From: Armigeres subalbatus
Lineage: Eukaryota > Arthropoda > Insecta > Diptera > Culicidae
Assembly (NCBI RefSeq): GCF_024139115.2
Contig: NC_085140.1
Span: forward strand, 291,677,293 to 291,741,292
Direction: 5' to 3'
Length of the DNA stretch: 64,000 nt
The position numbers and the translations under genes are program-made. Shown here piece after piece: positions 1 to 11,030 of this stretch. The notes beneath the pieces are model-generated. The model had not been told where the DNA came from. It saw only the letters and a program-made list of their open reading frames with translations, and did no database searches. Position 1 is the first letter of the stretch. Each line of letters begins with the position of its first letter.

Positions 1-21
1 GTGGAAGGCCATGTACACGAT

Positions 22-175
22 GGCTTTTTGCAATTGAAGAGGACCTGAGGGCGCTCAATGTTCAGGGCAACTGGAAGCGATTGGCCCAGGATTGAGTACA
101 GTGGAGAAAAATACTCCATTCGACGTAGGTTCATCGAAGAGCTGTAGCCCATCAAGTATCAAGTAAGTATAGATG
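22..175 (+). pseudogene. 3' end of an RTE-like LINE ORF2 (fragment)
   Basis: Read in one frame, this stretch gives the C-terminal tail typical of insect RTE-like LINE polyproteins, with the landmarks EEDLRALNVQ, NWKRLAQD and QWRKILHST. The frame is broken by a TGA about 95 bases in and a TAG further on, so it is dead. The left side is cut by the window edge. Nothing after about 175 continues the element. Family assignment rests on recognised residues only. Confidence 0.6.
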
Positions 176-283
176 TTTTCTGGTGTAGGCGTGCAGGGTG
201 CTTTTACTTTGATTTACTTATTTTGATCTTTTTACTTTAGTCGTAACGAACATAATTTCGATGAACAATACTAATCGTAACAA

Positions 284-1160
284 GTTGCTCTTCTTGATAT
301 GAAGAAAGCATTTGACAGTGTTTTGCATGAAGGTTTGATTATAAAATTGATTAATTTTAATTTTCCTCTGTACATTATTAAACTGATCCAAAATTATTTA
401 TTAGATTCTAAATCTGATAGATTACCTGTAAGAGCTGATGTTCCCCCAAGGCAGCATACTGGGGCCCATATTGTATAACATTTTTACTTCTGACTCACCT
501 GATTTACCACCTGGATGTCAAAAATTTTTGTTTGTAGATGACACGGGCCTCTCAGCCAAAGGGCGAAGCCTTCGTGTCATTTGTAGCAATTTGATTGCAA
601 AAAAGTTTGGATATTTTCTCCACTTACTTGCAAAAATGGAAAATTTCCCCAAATGCTTCCAAAACTCAGCTTATAATTTTCCCAGATAAGCCTAGAACTT
701 CTTATTTGACACTTTCTAGCAGATATTTCGTCACTATGGATAGGGTTCCAATTAATTGGTCCAATGAAATATAGGATTTCTGCTAGATCAATGATTAACT
801 TTTGAAAATCACATTGAATGCATTCACGCCAAATGAAAGAAATAATATAAATTAAGTGTCTATATCCACTTATAAACAGAAAATCAAGACTTTGTCCTAA
901 GAACAATTTTTTGATTTAAAAACAAATTTTTAGACCTGCCATGTTATATGCTGTTCCAATATGGGCTAGTTGCTGCAATACCAGAAAAAATGATTCAAAA
1001 TAAAACTTTGAAAATTATTCTGAAGTTGCCTCCGTGGTATGGTACTAATGAACTTCATAGATTTTTTAATAATGAAACATTGCAACAAATATCCAATAAA
1101 ATAATTTCCAATTTTAGACAGGCAAGCTGGCGGCCATTGAGGAAACTGGATGGAGTTTAG
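284..1160 (+). pseudogene. Degenerate Jockey-clade LINE reverse transcriptase fragment
   Basis: Broken reverse transcriptase of a Jockey-clade non-LTR retrotransposon. The fragment opens with the DMKKAFDSV motif (RT motif A) near 296. After a frame change it continues into PQGSILGPILYN (about 445) and the catalytic-core motif FVDDT (about 533), where most relatives have FADD or FCDD. A third open piece from 948 holds the C-terminal region with the QNKTLKIILKLPPWYGTNELH landmark, part of the post-RT domain. Several frameshifts and stops separate the pieces, and neither endonuclease nor ORF1 is present, so this is a 5'-truncated, inactive copy. It lies to the left of the pickpocket exons and may sit in one of that gene's introns. 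Confidence 0.8.
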
Positions 1161-1224
1161 AAGGAACAGGAATTATTCAAAATTATTCAAAAATCATGCA
1201 CTTTTGACAACGTAGAATATCGAG

Positions 1225-1400
1225 ATTTCAAAAGTCAAAAAGTCGGTGTAAGACTTAGTCGAGTCAAGTACGAGATCTTAAAGACAAGTTAGGTTTCTGT
1301 TAAGATTGAAATACGTATTTTGGAAGTTACTGTGAAGTTACCATCAAGTATGGTGGAATTAAATGAGATAAAACTCTTTTAAATGATTATAAAGCTCTGA
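1225..1400 (+). repeat. Decayed relative of the palindromic element at 21912-22164
   Basis: The order of short matches (GTCGAGTCAAGTACGAGA, then GAAATACGTAT, then TGGTGGAATT, then a TAAA-CTC-TTT end) follows the right arm of the palindrome that interrupts the LINE near 22 kb. Similarity is patchy, so this is an old single-arm copy. Confidence 0.5.
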
Positions 1401-1669
1401 ATAATGTTCTTATCAACATGTACGTGGTTACATTAGCAAAAATTGATAATAATCCAAAAGAGTTTGGTTCAGAGAAGAGGCATAGAAGGAATAAATCCGT
1501 TAGGAACACCAAAGAACAGGACGGACATCTTTTGGAATTACAAACGGAGAACCTTTGGCAATTTAAACTTTCTTGGGCTCGAATAATCCTGAAAAAATGC
1601 TGGCATAATTAGTGTACGACCCCTTGCTCTTTCGTTTCCACCATTCATAACTTACGAAGAAAACACTAC

Positions 1670-2456
1670 CTGCGAATCCTTCCGTCGGGTCGTGGATGAA
1701 CACGTGCCAGCCGGGCAATTCTTCGCCCAAGTAGTACGTCTCATCCTTGATGTCATGCTGCAATAGAACCGAATAGCCATAGTCCTTCCACGAATGGGTC
1801 GTAGTTGTTAGTGGATTCAATGTAAAACACTGGCCCATATCTAGGTGCATACTACTGATCACTTCGACATCTAAAATTATCAGACATAATTAATTCACTC
1901 ATCCTAACCTGATTATTCACTTCTATTTCAACACTCACTCTCCTTCAATTCGTTCAGTCCATATTGCATGAAAAATTCACTCTCATTGTACGTTGCGTCC
2001 CGAAACAGGTCGTCAAGCGTCGCTTGACTAAAATCGAAATTGCTGAAGGCATTCGCATACTTGGGATGCTGCGTTAGATTGTATTGTTTCATCACATCGG
2101 CTTTGTACGGGGGATTCCGGCAGAATGTGATCGCCGGATAGGACATCGACTCGTTCAAGTCGAACTTCGAATGGGTCGATATGGGTGGATTGATCAACTT
2201 GTGGAAGCATTCCGTGAGCTGTATTTATCGAAACATTATATTTGTGGTATTAAGGCAATTTTAAATAAATAACACTGTGAGAAGTACTTCCTTTGAAACA
2301 CCCATTTTACTCAAGTTTTCCGGTTTCACTAACCTGAAATATCACAACAACACTGCAAATGCTGAGCACGATGATTCTCACCAGCCGTTTTGGATCGTAA
2401 CACAGAAAGTGGAGAACATCCCAAAACTTTTGCACTATTTTTTCACGAATCATCAT
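1670..2456 (-). CDS. Pickpocket-type DEG/ENaC sodium channel, first three exons (partial)
   Basis: Amiloride-sensitive DEG/ENaC family subunit, a two-pass plasma-membrane cation channel used in insects for mechanical, chemical or osmotic sensing. Three exons read right to left. Exon 1 is 2456-2334 and starts MMIREK. Exon 2 is 2218-1939. Exon 3 is 1870-1670. The introns are 115 and 68 bp with GT/AG ends (donors GTTAGT and GTGAGT, acceptors ACAG and TTTTAG), and phases agree across both junctions. Exon 1 carries the first membrane segment (RIIVLSICSVVVIFQ). Exon 2 has the family motif YPAITFCRNPPY. Exon 3 has GQCFTLNP and GWHVFIHDP. Exon 3 is ended at a plausible donor GCAG/GTAGTG because the frame beyond it loses family resemblance before a stop near 1563. 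The Cys-rich finger, selectivity filter and TM2 are not in the window. Which ppk gene this is cannot be told. The start choice (either of two adjacent ATGs) is likely but unproven. Confidence 0.85.
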
Positions 2457-3394
2457 TATCCTATAATGTGCGATGTTTGATGATCCATATTTTTCGCAGA
2501 CATTTTATCGCGGCACAACATCAAGATAGTGTAGTTCGACGGTTAAATCACGAGTACATCTCATCAGAATCGAATGGCAATTATTTATATGAATTTCCAT
2601 CGTCTAGAGCACTTACGATGTGAAATGATTGTCGAATCATAAATATTTTTATGTTATCAGTTAATGATAATGAATCGGTTGTAAATCATGCAGACCATTG
2701 AACCTAAAGGTTGTGTGAAAGGGAAATCATTATGTTCTAATATGCATGAACTGAAATGATAAGGATATAAGGGCGGTGTTGAGTCAAGGTGACACAACAA
2801 CCCTGTCTAAGTTTTTTTTCAATTCACGTACGTTAAGGTGTAATGCAGGCATGTCCAACCTTTCCCGAGCAACACACATGTGGTACAGAGGTTTCTGTTG
2901 TCTATATGCCATTAAATTTGGTTACATTTATGTTCCGGCAACCAAATATGTCCGAGTTGTGCTGCAAGGATTTTCAAGCCACAGCAAAAATAAAAAGAAA
3001 TATTACATCGGATTCGATGCACATCATCGCCGTCGTAAATCACATGTATTATTACATCTGTTATGTGTGGCAATTAGTTCTCAAAATAAAGCGATGTAAT
3101 CAATTTGCGACGTAATATGTTTGATGTAATGACAAAAATTACGTAAAAACCAGCCACCAGGAACCTCGCTTTCGGTAGCTAGGTAGGGGTGTACACAGGT
3201 GTGAACGAGTGTACAGGTATTTCAAACTAAAAAACATTTTTGAGAAATGCTATAATTTATTTAGTTTCAAAAAATTATATAATTAATATACAATATAATT
3301 ACAAACAAATGATTTTTCATCTAATTAACGAAACTCTTGTGTTTTGGAATGCTCAGTTTCTTAGTTTTCAGGATTTTGACATTTTCATAATGAA
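2457..3394. other. Presumed upstream region of the pickpocket gene; no gene seen
   Basis: This holds the presumed upstream and 5' region of the pickpocket exons. Short open frames between 2776 and 3115 have no recognisable domain and overlap each other in different frames, so I do not call them genes. No clear TATA box or repeat boundary was found. Confidence 0.5.
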
Positions 3395-3995
3395 TAGATT
3401 TTAAGATTCTGATTTCAGATTCTAGATTTTTAAATTTTAGATTTTTTAACTTTTAGCTTTTCAGATTTTTGAATTTTTAGATTTTAGGATATTTTTTTTT
3501 TTTAATTCTTAGATATTAAGATTCTTTGATTTTTAGATATTAAAGTTTTAAAATTTTAAAATTTTTAGGTTTCTAGATTTTTAGATTTCATAGTTTTTAG
3601 ATTTTTAGATTTTAAAAAATTTTGAATTTTAAGATTATTAGATTTTTAAAATTTTTAAGCTTTAAAGTTTTAACATTTAAAGATTTTTAGATATCTAAAT
3701 TTTTAGATTTTCAGATTTTTTTTGATTAATGGATTTTTGAAATTTTGTATTTTTAGATATTTGGATTTTTTGATTTTCAGATTTCTGGATTTTAAATTTT
3801 TAGATTTTAAGATTTGTTTTTTGGATTGGAAGATATTTAGATTCTTCGATTCTTAAACATTAAGGTTTTAAAACTTTAAAATTTTTAGGCTTCTAGATTT
3901 TTAGATTTTTGATTTTTAAATTTTTAGACTTTTAAATTTCAGATTTTTAAATTTTTGATTTCTAGATTTTTACATTTTTAGATTGTTGGATTTTT
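3395..3995. repeat. Degenerate GATTTTTAGATT minisatellite, ~600 bp
   Basis: The stretch is almost wholly built from variants of a 10-13-base word around GATTTTTAGATTT, in imperfect tandem order with AAATTTTTAG spacers. The same word recurs in a shorter block at 6711-6790. There is no coding capacity on either strand. Confidence 0.85.
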
Positions 3996-4000
3996 AAATC

Positions 4001-5850
4001 ACGAGAGGATCGTAGTGTGCTGTGCGCGAAGACAGACGTCTTTTTTTCTCGGATCGATTTTTTTCCCATGCAACTATATCAGCGGTTTTCATAGTTTCGG
4101 CTGGAAGATGGCTTACGCCGCTCAGAAGATTACATACTTTATAAATTAAATTGTGTTTCATAGAAGGTGTTTGAAAAAGTAAACAAGGAGAATAAGTGCA
4201 AAACCCTAATTCGCGGAAGTATTTTTTCATTATACCTATGTAGTTTGTTATTTTTTCTATCAATGCTATTTAGAAAAATATGTATCCTGAATTAAAAGTT
4301 TTTGTATTGGACCTCTTATTTTTCATAAGGATATTCTAGATCGTATTGATTATTAATCAGCCCTGGTAGGAAGTGTTGCAGTCTTTACGGATGTATGTTT
4401 CTGGCTAAGCTATGGGGCTGATTTTGGTGTCTCGTGCTTGACTGGAAGTGACACGCTGAGGACGACTTTGCCGTTGTGGTCGGGATTCGTATCTGTGGAG
4501 ATTGCAGCGCGGTCTAGTTGAATGGAGGTACTGGACTCGTTTTGCGAAAGATGGGAGCATTCCTCTAAAAGAGCTTCTTTTAGTCCTTGCTATACTTCAG
4601 CGATAAGAAACTATCTGTTGCTATGATATGGAAATGCTGGTATCATCTTCCGAACTTGGACGTGCGTACTCGTCGATAGCAAATCCTTCCGCACGCGATA
4701 GCATATGAGCAAGTCAAACCACCTTCCTTTTGCCAGTGGAGATATATCAGCTTCCACACTGATATTCTTCCTCCCCTTCATACGGGAGCTTGGCAGAAGG
4801 AAGGTCGTGTGATATGTGCCATCACAAATATTGCCCTCCGCTCGCTTTCAAATCGACTTCTATAGAAGCGTTCTTCATGCCTGCCGTGTCCTGACGGAGC
4901 TGTCAGTTCTATGCTTTCGCCTCTGATGCTATCATGAACGTGTGCGTCCGGGTTTGGGGGATGATGTTGGCATTTCCATATCATTGTAAATCGTTTAACT
5001 TCACGTAGAAGTAACACACACGAAATCATTAATTTAGTATCTGTTGCTGTTGTTTTGTTTTTCCAACACACTTCTTCTTTTATATTAACGGCAATAAATG
5101 TTGCTCATGGTTTTTACAAATACATTAATAGAATGCATAAAGGGTATAAATGTTTAAAAACTTAATACAAACATACTTATAACCAACACGCAAAAATATA
5201 TAAACGACAAGTAAAATAAATATTAAAATAAACATAAATCGTCGAAATATTTTTGTGCATCCTTATTTAAGGTTGAGATTCAATAAGGGTTGCTAATTGA
5301 CTTTCCGATAATTATCAACATGGTTAAACAGCCGTGATTTGCTCCTTATTTCCAATTTCATGCCCATTATTTTTCTACTTTCCTCGCTTTGAATGTATTA
5401 TGTTGCGGGCGCTCGACTCAAAACTCAAATACACAATCGCTTACTTCAAGCGATTGATTGTTTATCCTCGCGTAGGATGAACATTTAAACAATATTCGAA
5501 ATGTCGGAACTAAATAGTAGAATAGTAGTTGCATAGGTCACATCACTTTGTATGGTGCATCCAGATCTATGTTTCCAATTACCCTACCCAACTAATAAAA
5601 AATTTTTTTTGTCTTTATTAGCAAGACTTTCAGCCCTAGATCACAATTATATTTATTCTGGCCTTTGCTTGGCTTATATTTTGACTATCTTCAAATCTTG
5701 CTTCTCAATGCCTATTTCAAATATATCTCTTTTGTCAACTATCTTCCTCGCTTTCCATTTTGTTAGTAGAAAATGCATTTTAGACATAGCTGATTCTTTG
5801 AAGAGTAGTAGAAATGCTAGTACCTATTAGGTTGGTAAGAAAATAGATCA
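4001..5850. other. No recognisable gene
   Basis: Mixed sequence. From about 4370 to 4990 the base composition is less AT-rich and looks like eroded transposon DNA, with a 97-codon open frame on the minus strand at 4778-5071. No family motif was recognised. The remainder is AT-rich intergenic DNA. Confidence 0.4.
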
Positions 5851-5871
5851 GAGTGCGTTTTCATATGATAT

Positions 5872-6310
5872 GCAGATTGTTCGCGAAAATCAGAAGCTTT
5901 TGATCTGCTTGTGCGGTCGATAGGTGAATAAATTTTATTAATTGCAATGCTTATTAATCGCAAATTTTCTGTCGGAAATGAGTGAAAAAAGTAGACCATG
6001 TTTTTTTGTTGCTTGAAAAACAAATGTTCAGCATTCAGAGGTCACGTACAGTCGTCATTTATTTAGTAGGCAGAACGATCGGCCGGTCATCACATAATTT
6101 GTTCTGCTTTGTGCGGTTAGCAGAACGATCGCCCGATCATTGAAATGTTGTTCTGCTTTGTGCAGGTGAGTAAATTAATAAGAAAGTGTTGATTCAGTTC
6201 GCGTTAGTAAGCAGAACGATCGGCCGGTCATCGAAAATGTTGTTCTGCTTTGTGCGGTTAGCAGAGAGATCGGCTGGTCATCGACAATTTTGTTCTGCTT
6301 AGTGCGGTCG
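5872..6310 (+). repeat. Five hairpin-forming repeats (GCAGAACGATCG...GTTCTGC)
   Basis: Units of about 48-50 bases start near 5872 (diverged), 6070, 6120, 6211 and 6261. Units 2/3 and 4/5 are directly adjacent pairs. Each begins GCAGAACGATCG and ends GTTCTGCTTTGTGCGG, so GCAGAAC can pair with GTTCTGC around a loop of about 25 bases that carries the inner palindrome CGGCCG. The spacer between pairs contains a GTGAGTAAATTAAT-like segment also seen after unit 1, so the array seems to be a larger repeat containing two hairpins. Confidence 0.8.
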
Positions 6311-6670
6311 GTAATTAAAATAATAAGTGTTCGTTCGATTATGTTTTGAATTGATCAAACTACACGTTATACACGGCATACCGTTTACCAAAACGAACCC
6401 TGCCACAATACCTACCCCATATATCCAACATCCCAGTGATTTCTCGTGGAAGTGCAGATGACTCGTCGGCTTCTATCAAAGCGAGTATCATGTCAACATG
6501 TTCCTACCCATTCCTTAATTGACCTGCATTCGGACACGGCCGGCGCTGGTATTGCTTATTTTTGGGTCACCAGTTCTTACACATAGAAGATGATGTTAGT
6601 CAAACTTCATCTGTTGGTTCTCTGTGTAATTACAGCTGACCTGGCAATAACGGAGTAGCAACCGTGGGCG

Positions 6671-6706
6671 GTCAATCATGCTCATGCTCATGCTCAATCA
6701 CGAGAT
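6671..6706 (+). repeat. Left copy of an inverted (ATGCTC)n repeat flanking the LINE
   Basis: GCGGTCAATCATGCTCATGC begins a short ATGCTC run here. The reverse complement of 8741-8790 has the same arrangement: GCGGTCA, two bases, then ATGCTC repeated. Similarity also extends outward through a GAGT-GCAAC block. The pair encloses the minus-strand LINE. Confidence 0.6.
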
Positions 6707-6710
6707 TTTT

Positions 6711-6790
6711 TAATTTTTAGATCTCTAGATTTTTGAATTTCTAAATTTTAAGATTTTTGGATTTTTGGATTTTTAGATTTTTAGATTTCA
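6711..6790. repeat. Second block of the GATTTTTAGATT minisatellite
   Basis: The same degenerate word as at 3395-3995, immediately inside the left ATGCTC repeat. Confidence 0.7.
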
Positions 6791-6867
6791 CGATGATGCC
6801 TGCAGATCCACTTTGAGTTCTGAAGAATTTTCAGTGGCAACAGAATTGAAAATTACAGAGAGTTTCT

Positions 6868-8215
6868 CATTTTCCTGCGAAAACTTCAAAAAATGCCAAT
6901 AAGAAGAAGAAGAAGAAGAAGAAGAAGGTAACAAATGACGTCGATATTTCATCCGCAACCCTTACACTTGATTTCGATCCGTCCAACGTTATACGAATCA
7001 GCCGTATCAGTTTCGCCGGAAAACCATGATCAAGCATAATTTGCCATAATTCATTCCGTTTCACTGAATCGTAAGCCGCCTTGAAATCAATAAACAGATG
7101 ATGTGTCTGCAAGTTGTACTCCCGGAATTTATCAAGGATTTGTCTCAGGGTAAACATTTGATCCGTCGTTGATCGGCCCTCACGGAAACCTGCTTGGTAT
7201 TCGCCGACGAAGGACTCTTCAAGCGGTCTCAATCTGTTGAACAGAATACGGGACATAATTTTGTACGCCGAATCAAGGAGGGTTATTCCTCGGTAATTGG
7301 CGCACTCCATTCTGTGCCCTTTCTTAAAGAGAGGGCAAATAAGGCTGTCCAACCAGCTAGCAGGCAATTCCTCGTCCTCCCATATTTTCGACATAATATG
7401 GTGCAGAACGTCATAAAGCTGCTCTCTGCAATGTTTGAGAAGTTCAGCCTGGAGCTGGTCCTCCCCCGCAGTCTTATTGTTTTTCAGCTCTTTAACAGCT
7501 TTTTTAACCTCATCTAGTGTAGGTGACTCCACAGCTTGTCCATCGTCGCTAATATTTATTCTGTTCACCGATGCACCGTCACTGCATCACTCGCTTCATC
7601 TGTTTGCCCATCACTACGAAACCAACTCCATGCTCTGCTTTTCCGTTACCGCTGTGATAGATGTTATACTTGAATGCAGTGTTGGTCGTGGGGTCCACGG
7701 CTCGGAATTCACGTTCTCCGGATCTGGGCCATCGAACTTCTTGAATAGCGGTCACGTTCACTCCAACCTTCTGCAGTTTGCGAGCCAGAAGGCTCACTCG
7801 TCCAGGTTCATTTAGGGTCCTGACATTCCAGGTACCGAGTTTCCAATCATAGTTCTTATTTCGTTCCCGGTTCGGTTACCAAAAATAACGTTCTCTTTTT
7901 CTTCTATCTCCATTTTTCGTGGTATTTGAGAGGCTTCAGTAAGCTACCTTACCGGGATCGCGTTACCTACATCGCGCTGGCGAGGGCTGCCACCTATAGC
8001 TGACGCGATACAGCATTTCGTTGATCAGCCGCTGGGTACCAGGCAAACGCTGTTTGAGTCGCACCTCCTGGTGAACAGACACTCGAGGCGTACCTTCTCA
8101 CTCTAGCTGATGTCAGAAGGAGAACAGTGCCCAGGTTGCACTACCAGCTAAGACCCGGAAGCGTGAGATAGGAACTTGTGGGGACCAGAGCTCTGTTGGG
8201 TGCTCCTTCCTTGAT
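6868..8215 (-). pseudogene. Internally deleted RTE-like LINE (5' UTR, endonuclease start, RT start)
   Basis: Non-LTR retrotransposon read right to left. From about 8215 there is a GC-richer 5' leader, also recognisable near 42400. Then comes the start of an APE-type endonuclease (7840-7579, landmarks GTWNVRTLNEPGR and AIQEVRW), stopping soon after GVGFVVMGK. After a break at 7568-7579 the protein resumes in the connector before the RT (KELKNNKTAGEDQLQAELL) and runs through the fingers and palm (NYRGITLLDSAYK, GEYQAGFREGRSTTDQ, HLFIDFKAAYDSV). Most of the endonuclease is therefore missing. The RT is cut before its catalytic FADD motif, where it runs into a (GAA)n microsatellite at 6899-6926. 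This is a dead, doubly truncated copy. The clade call (RTE/JAM1-like) is from motif recognition. Confidence 0.8.
6899..6926 (+). repeat. (GAA)n microsatellite at the broken end of the LINE
   Basis: A run of GAA/AAG triplets sits exactly where LINE homology stops. It makes an artificial poly-phenylalanine extension on the minus-strand frame. Confidence 0.85.
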
Positions 8216-9005
8216 GTCAACCAGAAGATACGTTTGTAAAAAAATAATAACAGAAAATATTCAAACGAAAGAAGATATTTTTTATACGATTACAGGATGT
8301 GATAATTTGTTGCAATTTGACTAAAAATTCATTGATAATATTATTGTGGAAAAATGATCTGTCAACAAGGATAATTTACAAGTACATGCCACAACCAATG
8401 CCAATTAATCATTCTAGAATTTTCTGCATTTAGGTAAACATAATTCTTTTAAACGCATGTACCACTTATGCTTTTTGTACAGAAAAGGAATTAGCTACAA
8501 ATCACTTGTATTGCTATGTCATGATAACACCCGTTGGCTTGAGGGTGGTTCTCATGGTGCAAATTAAGGTTATTCATCGACAATATTTAGATTGTTATCA
8601 GCATGTCTTGTCACCAAGCATGTGCTATGCAAAATACTTCTCGTGAACCAGACCGATTTAATCCGTGGCAAACCTTGTTCCTAATAATCAGATAGGAGCA
8701 GTCAACTACGCCATCATTCGAGCTGGTATAATGTAATTGGACATGAGCATGAGCATGAGCATTATGACCGCACAATTCGTAGTTGCAACTCAGTGATTGT
8801 CTGGAGCTTGTGAAATTTCACAAAGAACCATTTGATTTGATATCCATTCTCAATGTACACGTTTCAGAAGCTCACATATTTTAAGTCAATAACAATGCCG
8901 GCCACGTCATTACGGTTAAATAGGAAAGGAGTATTGTTATTTCGACTTTCGTTGCTACTAGAGACCGTGTATATCTCTGCATACCCACGGTTGTCTTGGG
9001 ATGTG
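8216..9005. other. No gene; AT-rich spacer with the right ATGAGC inverted repeat
   Basis: AT-rich spacer between the LINE leader and the foldback-like element. Its only distinctive feature is the ATGAGC run at 8741-8768, listed separately. Confidence 0.5.
8741..8790 (-). repeat. Right copy of the inverted (ATGCTC)n repeat
   Basis: Three ATGAGC units followed by ATTATGACCGC. It is the reverse complement partner of 6671-6706, with similarity continuing outward through a GTTGCAACTC block. Confidence 0.6.
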
Positions 9006-9189
9006 GTATACACTCAACCCTCTTTTTACGTCACTTATTGGGGGGACCGAATGTGACGTAAAAAGAATTTTTGCTAAAATTTCTAGTATTTCACTTAATT
9101 TATTGATCGTTAGGATACTTTCAAATACATTCACTTGCGTCTTACATAAGGTATTGGAAGATCTCTCCAAATCCAGGCATATGAGATGT

Positions 9190-10510
9190 TATAAGATCTT
9201 CAAATTGTCCTGGAGTTTGAATCAAATGGTCTATCGAATCAACCAAGGGTTCCACGATGTCCCCAGCCGCGGTGTCAACCCAATTTTGTCTCATGAGTAT
9301 TAGTCTTTCACTTACGTCTCAAATACAGGCATATCAGATGTTGTAAGAACTCCAAATTGTCCTGGAGTTTAAATCAAATGGTCTATCGAATCAACCAAAG
9401 CCTTCATGATGTCCCAAGCCGTGGTATCAACTCAATTATGTCCTCCGAGGATTTGTATTTCACTTGCGTCTCAAAACAAGACATATGCGGTGTTGTAAGA
9501 TATCCAAATTGTCCTGGAGTTTTAATCAAATGGTGTAATGAATTAACCGAGGCTTCCATCATGCCCCCAGCCGCGGTATCAACCCAATTGTGTCATTCGA
9601 TTAGTTTTCTTTCACTTACGTCTCATATCCAGGCATATGATATGTTTAAGGTGACTCGGGGAGGCACTAAACACCGTGTTATTTTTCCTATCTTTTGTCT
9701 CTTTCTAGCATTGCCACCTCGTAATTTTGGAGCGGTGTATTTCGGTATTCAGTTGTTTGATGTAACTGTAAATGTATCAGCATGTAGATTGCGAGTAAGC
9801 ACGCGCCAGTGATACTTTTTCAAAACCATATTTGTTGTAGAAAAAAAATTAAGCATTCAATGATGAAATGATGACGATTTGATGATTGTTTGTGCTTCCC
9901 GTGTCACTTTAAAGATCTACAAATTGTTTTGGAGTTTGAATTAAATTGTTCACCAAATCAAACAAGGCTTTCACGATGTCGCCAGCCGCGGTGTCCCAAG
10001 TTTGTCTTCTGAACATTGGTCTTTTATTAACGTCTCAAATACAGGTATATGAGATGTTCTAAAATCTCAAATTGTCTTGGAGTTTAAATAAAATGGACTA
10101 TCGAATCAATCAAAGCCTTCATGATGTCCTAAGCCATGGTATCATAATTGAAGTTCTCTGAGTATTTTTTCACTTGCGTTTTAAAACAAGACATTTTGAT
10201 TTTTGAGAGTTTGATTCAAATGGGCTAATGAATCATCCAAGGTATCCATGGTTCCCTAACCGCGGTGTCACCCGAATTTTGTCATCTGAGAATTAGTCTT
10301 TCACTTGAGTCACAAATTTTAGCATGTAAGATGTTGTAAGATCTTCAAATTGTCCTGGAGTTTGAATCAAGTTGTCTACCAAATCAACCAAAGCTTCCAT
10401 GATTTCTTCACTCGCGGTATCAATTCAATTACATTCCCCGAGTGTTTGTCTTTCACTCGTCTCAAATCAAGGAATATGAGGTGTTATAAGATCTCAAAGT
10501 TGTCCTGGAA
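9190..10510 (+). repeat. Left-arm array of ~150-bp repeats
   Basis: The anchor word TTGTCCTGGAGTTT recurs near 9206, 9356, 9510, 10072, 10350 and 10500, with decayed units between, giving a period of about 150 bases. Each unit also has CAAATGGTCTATCGAATCA and AGCCGCGGT. A non-repeat segment at about 9650-9900 interrupts the array. Confidence 0.85.
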
Positions 10511-11030
10511 TTTAAAAATTCAAAAATAAATATTTAAGAATAATAATACTGGAGACTTAAAGACCTGTACTCCATGACTTTCTTAAATTAACTGGAATGG
10601 AACAATAGTTGAAGAGGTATCCAATTTAGCCCTATGGATCAAAACGGGTATGAGCAAGTTTTTTTTAAAGAGATAACAGCCTTTTAGTTACGCGTGTTGA
10701 CCGTAAAGCTTATATTTCAAGAATGGATGATATTCATGAATGATCTGCAATGGAACAATAGTTTAAGCCGTATTCACTTTGGTTCTATGGGTCAAAAAGG
10801 GCATGGCCCATATGAATTGACCGAATTTAGTCACAATCAAATTGCTACAACCATGCCTACAAACATTTCAGTTATTTCATTTATATTTATGCTGATTTTT
10901 CCGTAGTCATGCAGAGCAAATAATGGTTTTTATGACCGTTATAAACCTTAAAATGTTCCTTGGAATGTTTGTCTGACTTATGCTGCTCGAGTTGTTACCG
11001 CGACTAGAAACATAATGAAGGCCTTGGTTG
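10511..11030. other. Loop of foldback-like element 1, with a second repeat family
   Basis: Contains the word AGAGATAACAGCC followed by GTTACGCG, and AATGGAACAATAGTT. The same words recur in the same order at 12900-13110 near the right tip. This second repeat family is in direct, not inverted, orientation. No coding sequence was recognised. Confidence 0.5.

Noticed and set aside
2776..3115. Two overlapping ~100-codon plus-strand frames
   Set aside because: No domain, overlapping in different frames, in AT-rich upstream DNA.
6867..6960. Poly-phenylalanine C-terminus of the LINE frame
   Set aside because: Produced by a (GAA)n microsatellite at the truncation point.
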